Shown here: positions 1 through 5,936 of the stretch, piece after piece
Layout of the letters: the number at the start of each line of letters is the position of its first letter
Numbering within the stretch: the first letter of the stretch is position 1
From: Cyclobacteriaceae bacterium
GTDB taxonomy: Bacteria > Bacteroidota > Bacteroidia > Cytophagales > Cyclobacteriaceae
Direction: 5' to 3'
Assembly: GCA_015492915.1 (NCBI GenBank)
Contig: WGED01000131.1
Location: 1-9,653 of the forward strand
Length of the DNA stretch: 9,653 nt
Translations under genes and position numbers: made by a program
Notes under the pieces: model-generated
The model's input: only the letters and a program-made list of their open reading frames with translations
Databases searched by the model: none
What the model was told of the DNA's origin: nothing

Positions 1-38
1 GATATAGCGTTATCTTTTTGATATTTTGAAATGTGGAG

Positions 39-443
39 ATGAAAAAATTGTACAGGTATTCATTTATTATTATTCTGCTGGCTTCCCTCAGCGTCTCGTT
101 TCAGACAAAGGCACAGCAGGAAATCATCAACAACCTCAGGACAGCTCTCAAAACGGGCAGCTCTAAAGAACTGGTCAGGAATTTCAACAACATGGTCGAA
201 CTGAACTTTGAGGGAGAAAAATCAAATTACAGCCGCGCACAGGCCGAGTTGGTATTGAAAGAGTTTTTTAAAAAGTATCCTCCGACAGACTTTCAGTTTA
301 TTCACCAGGGGTCATCCAAACAGGGGCTCACGTATGTGATCGGCAAGTACACCTTCGAGGACGGATCGTACAGGGTATGGATACTGATCAAAAAATTTCA
401 GGATAAATACCTCGTTGATTCCATTGATTTCAGCAGAGAATGA
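39..443 (+). CDS. Secreted DUF4783 family protein
   Basis: This is a 134-residue protein whose N-terminus is a signal peptide: KKLYR, then a hydrophobic run (SFIIILLASLSVSF), with likely cleavage after TKA. The mature part matches what I know of the Bacteroidota DUF4783 family, a small NTF2-like alpha+beta domain. It has an N-terminal helix (INNLRTALKTGSSKELVRNF), a central 'LVLKEFFKKYPPTDFQFIHQG' type block and a C-terminal strand pair ending in LVDSIDFSRE. The reading frame is also open from a GTG at 33, but the ATG at 39 gives a normal signal peptide and is preferred. The gene lies upstream of nadC, an association often seen in Bacteroidota, although here a 189-bp insertion separates them. 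No function is established for the family. Confidence 0.88.
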   Translation: MKKLYRYSFIIILLASLSVSFQTKAQQEIINNLRTALKTGSSKELVRNFNNMVELNFEGEKSNYSRAQAELVLKEFFKKYPPTDFQFIHQGSSKQGLTYVIGKYTFEDGSYRVWILIKKFQDKYLVDSIDFSRE

Positions 444-452
444 GTTCCGGGT

Positions 453-462
453 CATATTAAAT
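453..462. repeat. Left target-site duplication of the MITE
   Basis: CATATTAAAT at this position is repeated exactly at 652-661. The two copies directly abut the terminal inverted repeats of the element between them. This is what a staggered-cut insertion leaves behind. The copy lies 10 bp after the stop codon of the upstream gene. Confidence 0.85.
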
Positions 463-651
463 CAGGGCAAACGTATTTAAGTTTGAGAAATTTTTCTTTT
501 TTTGGCATCAAACTTTTCTAAAGAGAATGCCCGCTAATACCGCCTATGCCTTATTCGCGCATTCACGGCATGTTTTATGGTTTATATCCATCAACGCTGA
601 GTTTTCTTGATGTTTGGTATTTTCTCTTTAATTTTAAATGCGTTTGCCCGG
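463..651. mobile_element. MITE-like non-autonomous insertion element
   Basis: This 189-bp element has terminal inverted repeats CAGGGCAAACGTATTTAA (463-480) and TTAAATGCGTTTGCCCGG (634-651), which match at 16 of 18 positions. It is bounded by the perfect 10-bp direct repeat CATATTAAAT. The interior has no meaningful reading frame and contains weaker internal complementarity (CATCAA near the left end, TTGATG near the right), so a single strand could fold back on itself. The structure fits a miniature inverted-repeat element mobilised in trans by a transposase elsewhere in the genome. A 10-bp duplication is compatible with some IS4-group transposases, but that assignment is an inference. It explains most of the 262-bp gap between the DUF4783 gene and nadC. 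Confidence 0.85.
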
Positions 652-661
652 CATATTAAAT
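652..661. repeat. Right target-site duplication of the MITE
   Basis: This is the second copy of CATATTAAAT, identical to 453-462 and directly abutting the right terminal inverted repeat. It lies 44 bp before the nadC start. Confidence 0.85.
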
Positions 662-693
662 GCTTTTTCATCCCATAATTAGAGCGCTTTTCC

Positions 694-701
694 TATTTTT
701 G
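694..701 (+). promoter_or_regulatory. Candidate Bacteroidota -7 box for nadC
   Basis: TATTTTTG matches the Bacteroidota -7 consensus TAnnTTTG exactly. It ends only four bases before the nadC GTG, so a transcript starting from it would have almost no leader. I see no clear TTG -33 element at the usual spacing. An AT-rich region can give such a match by chance. Confidence 0.45.
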
Positions 702-705
702 CGGC

Positions 706-1572
706 GTGAAACCAGATTATGTTACAACCGCTTATCTCGATTGCTTTATCGAACAGGCCATAGCTGAGGACATCGGCGATGGTGATCATTCTTCCCTTTC
801 AACCATTCCTGAATTTTTACAGGGCAGTGCTTCCCTACAGATCAAGGAAGACGGCATTCTGGCAGGAGTGGAAGTGGCCAGGGAGATATTTCATAAGATA
901 GATCCTCACCTCGTACCCCTTTTTTATAAAAATGACGGAGAACCCGTAAAAAAAGGAGATGTTGCTTTTGAACTGAAAGGACCCGTGCGCTCAATTCTCG
1001 CTGCCGAAAGGCTGACACTCAATATCATGCAGAGAATGAGCGGTATAGCCACGTACACCAATCACCTTGTGGAACTTATCGCCGGAACGGGAGCTACGAT
1101 CCTCGATACGCGCAAGACCACTCCGGTGCTGAGACCGCTTGAAAAATGGGCCGTCGTACTTGGCGGAGGCACAAACCACCGTTTCGCCCTTTACGACATG
1201 ATTATGCTCAAGGATAACCATATTGATTTTTCCGGAGGCATCACACTTGCACTGAAATCTGTACGGGATTACCTTGCGCATACAGGGAAAAAACTAAAGG
1301 TCGAGATCGAAACCCGCAATCTTGATGAGGTAAATGAGGTGCTCGATGCAGGTGGTGCAGACGTCATCATGCTCGACAATATGGACATTGAAACCATGAA
1401 AAAAGCGGTCAGGATGATTGATGGTACAATTAAAACCGAAGCATCGGGGGGTATCACGGAGGACACTATCAGGAAAGTCGCTGAGACAGGGGTGGATTTT
1501 ATCTCGGTTGGGGCCCTGACTCATTCTGTAAAGAGTCTGGATATGAGCCTGAAAGCTGAGATTGACAAATAA
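706..1572 (+). CDS. nadC: Nicotinate-nucleotide pyrophosphorylase (quinolinate phosphoribosyltransferase)
   Basis: This enzyme converts quinolinate and PRPP to nicotinate mononucleotide, CO2 and pyrophosphate, the entry of de novo NAD synthesis; it is cytosolic. At 288 residues it is normal family length. The family's motifs are in order: EDIGDGDHSS (21-30), ERLTLNIMQRMSGIAT (101-116), the PRPP/quinolinate site LDTRKTTPVLRPLEKWAV (133-150), GGGTNHRFALYDMIMLKDNHI (153-173), VEIETRNLDE (199-208), VIMLDN (220-225), and EASGGI (245-250) with FISVGALTHS (265-274) at the phosphate-binding end of the barrel. The start is GTG: no in-frame ATG lies upstream, and the N-terminal MKPDY form resembles Bacteroidota homologues as I recall them. 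No key residue appears to be missing. Confidence 0.98.
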   Translation: MKPDYVTTAYLDCFIEQAIAEDIGDGDHSSLSTIPEFLQGSASLQIKEDGILAGVEVAREIFHKIDPHLVPLFYKNDGEPVKKGDVAFELKGPVRSILAAERLTLNIMQRMSGIATYTNHLVELIAGTGATILDTRKTTPVLRPLEKWAVVLGGGTNHRFALYDMIMLKDNHIDFSGGITLALKSVRDYLAHTGKKLKVEIETRNLDEVNEVLDAGGADVIMLDNMDIETMKKAVRMIDGTIKTEASGGITEDTIRKVAETGVDFISVGALTHSVKSLDMSLKAEIDK

Positions 1573-1577
1573 TTTTA

Positions 1578-1585
1578 TAAATTTG
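1578..1585 (+). promoter_or_regulatory. Candidate -7 box for the YcxB-like gene
   Basis: TAAATTTG is an exact TAnnTTTG match in the 36-bp gap after nadC, 23 bases before the next ATG. It is followed by GCGCCCC, similar to the GCGGC after the box ahead of nadC. A TTG occurs at 1562-1564, but its 13-bp spacing is shorter than the usual ~19 bp. The downstream gene may therefore have its own transcript in addition to read-through from nadC. Confidence 0.45.
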
Positions 1586-1608
1586 CGCCCCTGAAAACAT
1601 AAAACACG

Positions 1609-2082
1609 ATGATAGTAAAGACTAAAAAATATAAACTCGAAACCGGAAAATACATCAAACTGGCCCTGGCCGGTGTTTTACGGCAGCAATGGTGGGCGGC
1701 GCTTATCGCTATTGCCATCATGTGTGGCTATTTCATCATTCCTTCACACTGGTGGATCACAGGAGCGCTGATTGCTTATGCACTTTATATTTTGTTCTGG
1801 ATCATTCAGTTTGCAGGTATTACCCAGCTCGATCAGGGCAAAATACTTTTTGATCGAATGAATTACGAAATCACCAGCCAGCAGATCATGATGAAAATCA
1901 ACCCCCGCCAGGGAATGCCCATCAAATGGGATCAGATCAAAAGAGCCCGGAAAGTAAAATCGGGTTTTGTGCTCTGGCTCTCAAAAGTGCAGTTGATCTA
2001 TCTGCCTTATAAAATTTTCAAGTCCGATAATGAACGAAAATTCATGGAGACGATCCTGAAAAGGAAGGGGTATATCAAATAG
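1609..2082 (+). CDS. YcxB-like small membrane protein
   Basis: This is a 157-residue protein. A basic N-terminus with a short amphipathic stretch is followed by two hydrophobic helices at about 28-44 and 50-68. Next comes a soluble C-terminal half with alternating strands (KILFDRMNYEITSQQIMMKI, then MPIKWDQIKRARKVKSGFVLW) and a C-terminal helix (NERKFMETILKRKGYIK). This layout is that of the YcxB-like family, in which two transmembrane helices precede a small PH-like domain with a conserved 'W..I' segment (WDQI, 107-110). No enzymatic motif is visible and the family's function is unknown to me. The gene lies 36 bp behind nadC, the same orientation suggesting cotranscription. It converges on the spermidine-synthase-like gene. 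Confidence 0.7.
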   Translation: MIVKTKKYKLETGKYIKLALAGVLRQQWWAALIAIAIMCGYFIIPSHWWITGALIAYALYILFWIIQFAGITQLDQGKILFDRMNYEITSQQIMMKINPRQGMPIKWDQIKRARKVKSGFVLWLSKVQLIYLPYKIFKSDNERKFMETILKRKGYIK

Positions 2083-2100
2083 GGGTATTGCATTTCATGG

Positions 2101-2121
2101 GAAAACGGCTATTTTTTCATG
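2101..2121. repeat. Copy 1 of a 21-bp terminator-like repeat
   Basis: This 21-bp segment (GAAAACGGCTATTTTTTCAT plus G) matches 5089-5109 at 20 of 21 positions. Both copies lie 60-65 bp beyond the 3' end of a minus-strand gene. The core AAAAC-GGCT-GTTTT in copy 2 is a small hairpin followed by T's; here the substitution G to A breaks its closing pair. It sits between two convergent genes, where a bidirectional terminator would make sense, but the stem is weak. Confidence 0.4.
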
Positions 2122-2181
2122 GATAAAATTCATGAGCGCGTTGGTCGGACATATCCTGATTCCCGGATCAACATTTTCAAA

Positions 2182-3723
2182 TCAATACAAATCCCATTCA
2201 CCATTGAGGTAATACTGAAACAGCACAGGATTGTGGATGGTGTTGACCTCGATTTCTTCTGATGGATCGAGCATAAAATATTTCCCGAAAGAAGTCATAA
2301 GGGTCATGGCCTCCCTGTTGATCCATTTTGTGGGAACACCATCAAAATCCAATGATCTGAGGGCCTGTTTAAATGTTGCATCCGGAAGGCTTTTGGCGCC
2401 GAGCACCCAGCCCCATTCGCCAAGCGTAACCACCTGGTTATGTATCGGAACGGTGGAAAATCCTGCTTTCTGTATGGTGCGGTTGATACACTTGAATGCT
2501 CTCGCGGCAAAATACGGACTGCCCGCCTGCGTCACCATCAGTCCGTTGGGGCGCAGGGCTTTGTGGCAAAGTTTATAAAACTCATAGGAGTATAGTCTGC
2601 CCAGCTCCACACTCTTAGGATCGGGCAGATCAACGATGATGATATCATAATAATGCATTCCTTTTTCAAGGAAAGTAAACCCGTCCTGGTTGATGACATG
2701 CACCTTCTCGTTTTCAAGTGCATGGCTGTTGATCTCAGACATCACAGGGTGCTCCAGGGCGAGTCTGGTCATCTCCGGATCCAGATCGACAAGTGTTATG
2801 TTTTTTACCGTTTCATATTTCAGTACCTCTCTCGCTGCGCAGCCGTCGCCGCCACCCAGTATGAGCACATCTATGGGATTTGGGTGTAATTTCATGATAG
2901 GATGAACGAGAGGCTCATGGTACATCACTTCATCCACCGTGCTGAGCTGTTGGTTACCGTTGATGTATAGCCAGTAGTCACTGCCGGCCTGGGTGATCAC
3001 GATCTTCTGGTATTTGGTTTGTTTCGAGAAAATCACCTTGTCCTTATAACGCATTTCCTCGCCATGGGCAATGACTGAGTCTGCACTGAGCATCCCGCCG
3101 ATAAGTATCACGAAAACCACCACATTGGCCGTGGCCAGCCGCTGGCGCAGTGTGTGTTCCATGTCTTTCCACAATACGGAAAGCAGGATGATGGCGACGG
3201 AATAATTGATAAATCCCAGTATGAAAGGGGTGTAAGTAAGCCCTAAAAACGGTAACCCCACAAACGCAAAAAATACCCCGCCGAGGAGGCTGCCGTAATA
3301 ATCGTTTTCCATCATGGACGACACGTTGACCTTGAGCGCTTCAAACTCATCGTTGATGCGGATGACAAGCGGTATCTCCATGCCGATGAGCAATCCGATG
3401 ATGATGCTGAGCGAATAGATGGCCGCGCCGGTATAAATGGTGTATGTTGCTACAGTATAAGTGATAAGCGACACGAAAGAGGCGAGGATCGAAAGCCCCA
3501 TTTCGATCCAGATAAATTTTTCCAGCAGATTCTTTTCGATCATCTTGGTAATGCGAGCACCCAGTCCCATGGAAAACAGCATGATGGAAACGATCATGGT
3601 CCATTGCAGTACTGAGTTTCCGAGAAAATATGTGGCCAGCGTTGATAGCACATATTCCGCCACAATGCCCGACAGGCCGGTAGCGAAAAGACAGAGTTTC
3701 AGTATGTTAGATCGGAGTCTCAA
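2182..3723 (-). CDS. Membrane-embedded spermidine-synthase-like aminopropyltransferase
   Basis: The 513-residue protein has about seven N-terminal hydrophobic helices (roughly 8-32, 39-56, 71-93, 97-120, 145-165, 168-185, 199-215). A C-terminal Rossmann-type transferase domain spans about 225-445. Domain motifs are YHEPLVHP (268-275), the nucleotide-binding LILGGGDGCAAREVLKY (287-303), the acidic strand end LVDLDPEM (311-318), INQDGF (344-349) and the spermidine-synthase active-site loop IIIVDLPDPKS (361-371), with Asp365 as likely catalytic acid. SpeE proteins transfer an aminopropyl group from decarboxylated SAM to putrescine. Here the acceptor cannot be read from sequence, and no speD gene is in view. 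The start is TTG at 3723: only two sense codons separate it from an upstream in-frame stop, and any later start would delete the first helices. It is the last gene of the PspA-type cluster, 262 bp behind the DUF350 gene. Confidence 0.88.
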   Translation of the reverse strand: MRLRSNILKLCLFATGLSGIVAEYVLSTLATYFLGNSVLQWTMIVSIMLFSMGLGARITKMIEKNLLEKFIWIEMGLSILASFVSLITYTVATYTIYTGAAIYSLSIIIGLLIGMEIPLVIRINDEFEALKVNVSSMMENDYYGSLLGGVFFAFVGLPFLGLTYTPFILGFINYSVAIILLSVLWKDMEHTLRQRLATANVVVFVILIGGMLSADSVIAHGEEMRYKDKVIFSKQTKYQKIVITQAGSDYWLYINGNQQLSTVDEVMYHEPLVHPIMKLHPNPIDVLILGGGDGCAAREVLKYETVKNITLVDLDPEMTRLALEHPVMSEINSHALENEKVHVINQDGFTFLEKGMHYYDIIIVDLPDPKSVELGRLYSYEFYKLCHKALRPNGLMVTQAGSPYFAARAFKCINRTIQKAGFSTVPIHNQVVTLGEWGWVLGAKSLPDATFKQALRSLDFDGVPTKWINREAMTLMTSFGKYFMLDPSEEIEVNTIHNPVLFQYYLNGEWDLY

Positions 3724-3736
3724 TGAATTTTAACCT

Positions 3737-3922
3737 GTATTACTCACATAAATCCTTCAATTAAGGAAACAAAGAATTGATCGTCCGACATTTACGATAA
3801 AAATCATAATTTTTTCATAGCCCGAATTCGGGGGTCATGAAAATTCACGTAGTAAAATCAATTCTTTGTCCATCATTGTTTTAAAGCGTATCAATAATTA
3901 TCTCCCGAAATATTCCGGTTAT
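3737..3922. repeat. Structured intergenic repeat, copy A
   Basis: This ~186-bp segment is repeated in direct orientation at 4872-5053. Identical runs include 25 bp (3854-3878 = 4986-5010) and 21 bp (3895-3915 = 5026-5046). It contains a perfect 12-bp inverted pair, CAAAGAATTGAT (3770-3781) with ATCAATTCTTTG (3857-3868). Nested inside are the palindrome CCCGAATTCGGG (3821-3832) and flanking TTTTCAT/ATGAAAA arms (3812-3818 with 3837-3843). A second small hairpin region, CCCGAAATATTCCGG, lies at 3904-3918. It fills the gap between the DUF350 and aminopropyltransferase genes. No transposase or coding potential is apparent; it may belong to a dispersed REP/ERIC-like family or be a regulatory RNA element. 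Confidence 0.85.
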
Positions 3923-3923
3923 T

Positions 3924-3951
3924 AAAAAACCCGGAACTTTGCGGCCCCGGG
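3924..3951 (-). terminator. Terminator-like hairpin after the DUF350 gene
   Basis: Read on the minus strand, CCCGG (3951-3947), a 12-base loop, CCGGG (3934-3930) and then six T's (3929-3924) form an intrinsic-terminator layout. It lies 35 bp beyond the DUF350 stop codon. If it works, the aminopropyltransferase gene would need its own promoter or read-through. The stem is short (5 G/C pairs) with a large loop, so confidence is moderate. Confidence 0.55.
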
Positions 3952-3985
3952 ATATAAAGATAAATGAGATTTCATTAATAAAACA

Positions 3986-4837
3986 CTACAGGCTCCAGCA
4001 TATCAGCACTGAGCCGCCGATGTAGGCAAACGCCTCGATGATGCCGGCTCCCACATTGGGTTTCTCCTGATTGACGAGCTCATCGGTGAGGTTGCGCCCG
4101 GGAAGCAATATTTTGTCGGCGATCAGGCGTGCGACAGGCAGAAATACCAAACCGATGCCGGTATCGATGGCTACCGACTGGGCGGTGTCGTACCAGCTCA
4201 CAAAATCTCCCATAAGGCCGTGCCGGATCAGATTGCCAAGGGCGATGATGGCGCCTGCCATACCGATACCCACCGCTACATTGTCCTTTTCGATGTGCTC
4301 GTGAATATCGAAGGGTGTGATCCAGTTATATACGAAGGCTGTCAGGATAAGCAGCAACTGTCCGATCACCCAATACACCAGTGCCGTGATGATGTCGCCT
4401 TCTCCGTAGATCGAACCCATGATGATAAGTCCCGTGGCAATGGAGCTGGCTGCTTCCATCACACCGGCGCCCACGTTTTTGTCTTCGATGATCTCCTTGG
4501 CCACACTAAATTTGCGCAGGATGATCTTGTCGTTGATGATGATGGAGAGATTGAGAAGTAAAATGGCTAAAAATCCATATATGCCTATGTACATCAGATC
4601 GATCCAGATACCTTCCGATTCACCCATCATGATGCCGCCTATCGCCAGCACCAGGCCGATGAAATGCCCCGTATGTGCCACGGCAAAGGCGAGGTTGTCT
4701 TTTTCGACCAGCTCATACTGCACCTTATACCTTCTGTGGAAAAGCTGATAAATAAATTTTCCGATAAAAAACAACAGAAAACTGCTGGCGAGATAGACGA
4801 TTGTAGTCAGCGTGGTATCGATATAGGTCCAGTTCAT
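3986..4837 (-). CDS. DUF350 integral membrane protein with two repeats (YjfL-like)
   Basis: This 283-residue protein has eight predicted transmembrane helices in two tandem DUF350 units. The units align on two landmarks. EKDNLAFAVAHTGHFIGLVL (45-64) matches EKDNVAVGIGMAGAIIALGN (183-202). DKNVGAGVMEAASSIATGLI (119-138) matches KPNVGAGIIEAFAYIGGSVL (259-278). The repeated NVGAG..EA motif is the family's hallmark, and acidic residues (Glu128, Glu268) sit within membrane helices. E. coli YjfL is a shorter DUF350 protein beside the PspA paralogue YjfJ, which fits this neighbourhood. Transport or lipid-domain roles are conceivable but undemonstrated. The ATG at 4837 is the natural start. The gene is isolated by gaps of 336 bp upstream and 262 bp downstream, each containing one copy of the structured repeat. 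Confidence 0.9.
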   Translation of the reverse strand: MNWTYIDTTLTTIVYLASSFLLFFIGKFIYQLFHRRYKVQYELVEKDNLAFAVAHTGHFIGLVLAIGGIMMGESEGIWIDLMYIGIYGFLAILLLNLSIIINDKIILRKFSVAKEIIEDKNVGAGVMEAASSIATGLIIMGSIYGEGDIITALVYWVIGQLLLILTAFVYNWITPFDIHEHIEKDNVAVGIGMAGAIIALGNLIRHGLMGDFVSWYDTAQSVAIDTGIGLVFLPVARLIADKILLPGRNLTDELVNQEKPNVGAGIIEAFAYIGGSVLICWSL

Positions 4838-4871
4838 AGTCAGATGATATTTATTGCCTTGATATTATCTC

Positions 4872-5053
4872 GTATTATTCATATAAAGCTTATGACTTAT
4901 GAAGCAAAGAATGGGTTGTCGGGCATTTACGATAAATCGCATTTTTCTCATAGCCCGGATCCCGGGTCGAAAAAACCCAAAGAGAAAAATCAATTCTTTG
5001 TCCATCATTGCCTTAAGCCTATCATTAATTATCTCCCGAAATATTCGGGTTAT
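4872..5053. repeat. Structured intergenic repeat, copy B
   Basis: This is the second ~182-bp copy, in the same orientation as 3737-3922 and offset by 1,132 bp in the best-conserved core. The outer arms pair over eight bases (CAAAGAAT 4905-4912 with ATTCTTTG 4993-5000). An additional TGGGTT (4912-4917) can pair with AACCCA (4974-4979). The central hairpin is CCCGG-ATC-CCGGG (4954-4966), where copy A has CCCGAATTCGGG: an A-T pair has become G-C, preserving pairing. The terminal hairpin CCCGAA-ATA-TTCGGG (5035-5049) is perfect here. It occupies the 336-bp gap between the lipoprotein-like gene and the DUF350 gene. Confidence 0.85.
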
Positions 5054-5088
5054 GCCTCTGTCTCATTCACTACCGAAAAATAAATACT

Positions 5089-5109
5089 GAAAACGGCTGT
5101 TTTTTCATG
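5089..5109. repeat. Copy 2 of a 21-bp terminator-like repeat
   Basis: It matches 2101-2121 at 20 of 21 positions. The core AAAAC-GGCT-GTTTT forms a five-pair hairpin followed by T's on the plus strand. It lies 65 bp beyond the 3' end of the minus-strand lipoprotein-like gene. As an intrinsic terminator it would read better on the plus strand, where no gene precedes it, so its role is unclear. Confidence 0.4.
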
Positions 5110-5173
5110 AATTTCAGGTCATTTTCTCTTCGCTCTTCATTGACCCCGGGCCTGATCCTGCATGAAAAATCGC

Positions 5174-5926
5174 CTATTTTCCATATCCTCCCGAGCGCGA
5201 CCTCGAGAAATTGCTGTACCGTGATCCGGACCTCGAGCTACGCGAGGTGCTGCTTTGCACGCGTTGCTTAAAACTGTTATTAGCCGGATTATTTGCCCAT
5301 CTCGAGGATTTATTAGTCGTGCTTGCATACTTACTGCCGGTGCCGTACATGTGTGCTCCACCTGAAGTTCTGGGTCCGTAGTAGCTGCGGCCGGTACCAT
5401 AATAGCTTCCCCTGTAATCATTCCAATATGCCCTCCTGGCGGGGAATGCCATCATATTGAACAGGGAATTCATAAGCGCAAATTTGCCGTAAAATTCCCA
5501 GAACGAACCCCCGTCGCGTTGTACCCACCGGCCGTATTTCTCATTGCCTACATAGGCGCCATAGCCCGGCGGGCCTACCGTTTTGGTTACCTTGCCGTCA
5601 GGCCCTTTGGCAGCGATTTCCATGCCCATGTTGTTGATATTGGCTTCGAAAAAATCTTTGCTTACAGGATACCACTCGGTGATTTTTTCCTGCACGTCGC
5701 CGTTTTCATCTTCGTAAATGATCCTGTACTGATGGTAAAATTCCTTGAAAAAGGTGCCCTCGGTGTTCATATCGTACAATATGATCGAAAATGTAGGGAC
5801 ATGAGTCATCTCCTTGATCAGGTCATCTACAGGACTTTTGACTGGTGTGCTGTAGTCACTCTCACAGGTGCGGCTGCAGGTGTAAATCAGAAAAATGAAA
5901 AACAGGAACAGTATTATTTGTCTCAT
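5174..5926 (-). CDS. Lipoprotein-like protein with Ser/Arg/Gly/Tyr-rich tail
   Basis: I do not recognise a named family. The 250-residue product starts with a hydrophobic segment (IILFLFFIFLIYT) followed by Cys17 in an atypical lipobox (IYTC) and a second Cys at 21. It is probably a lipoprotein or a signal-anchored periplasmic protein. Residues 30-135 look like a folded domain (FSIILYDMNTEG, YRIIYEDENGDVQEKITEWY, PPGYGAYVGNEKYGRWV). Residues 139-163 (GGSFWEFYGKFALMNSLFNMM) are moderately hydrophobic. The tail from 165 to 250 is low-complexity and ends in SRSGGYGK. In E. coli the comparable locus holds YjfM (DUF1190), also a protein with a Gly/Ser-rich tail and an SFW motif, so a similar role is possible but homology is not shown. 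It lies 10 bp behind the DUF4178-like gene and is very likely cotranscribed with it. Confidence 0.75.
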   Translation of the reverse strand: MRQIILFLFFIFLIYTCSRTCESDYSTPVKSPVDDLIKEMTHVPTFSIILYDMNTEGTFFKEFYHQYRIIYEDENGDVQEKITEWYPVSKDFFEANINNMGMEIAAKGPDGKVTKTVGPPGYGAYVGNEKYGRWVQRDGGSFWEFYGKFALMNSLFNMMAFPARRAYWNDYRGSYYGTGRSYYGPRTSGGAHMYGTGSKYASTTNKSSRWANNPANNSFKQRVQSSTSRSSRSGSRYSNFSRSRSGGYGK

Positions 5927-5936
5927 GGTCGTGCAG

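Noticed and set aside
2231..2905. Plus-strand open frames opposite the spermidine-synthase-like gene, up to 115 codons.
   Set aside because: They lie antisense to a gene with intact active-site motifs, lack recognisable domains and are typical antisense shadows.
3933..3946. Plus-strand promoter resembling the ACTTTGCGGC boxes near nadC.
   Set aside because: The TA of the -7 consensus is missing, no plus-strand gene follows, and the bases are explained as the loop of the minus-strand terminator-like hairpin.
4865..5008. A 47-codon minus-strand reading frame within repeat copy B (begins MMDKELIFLF).
   Set aside because: The equivalent frame in copy A (3876-3835) stops after 13 codons. The conserved bases follow the inverted arms instead of codon positions, so this is a non-coding repeat, not a small gene.
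3737..5053. Integron attC sites around a DUF350 gene cassette.
   Set aside because: The copies have inverted arms and flank a single gene, but the attC core motifs (RYYYAAC/GTTRRRY) are not at the arm ends and there is no integrase or further cassette in the window.
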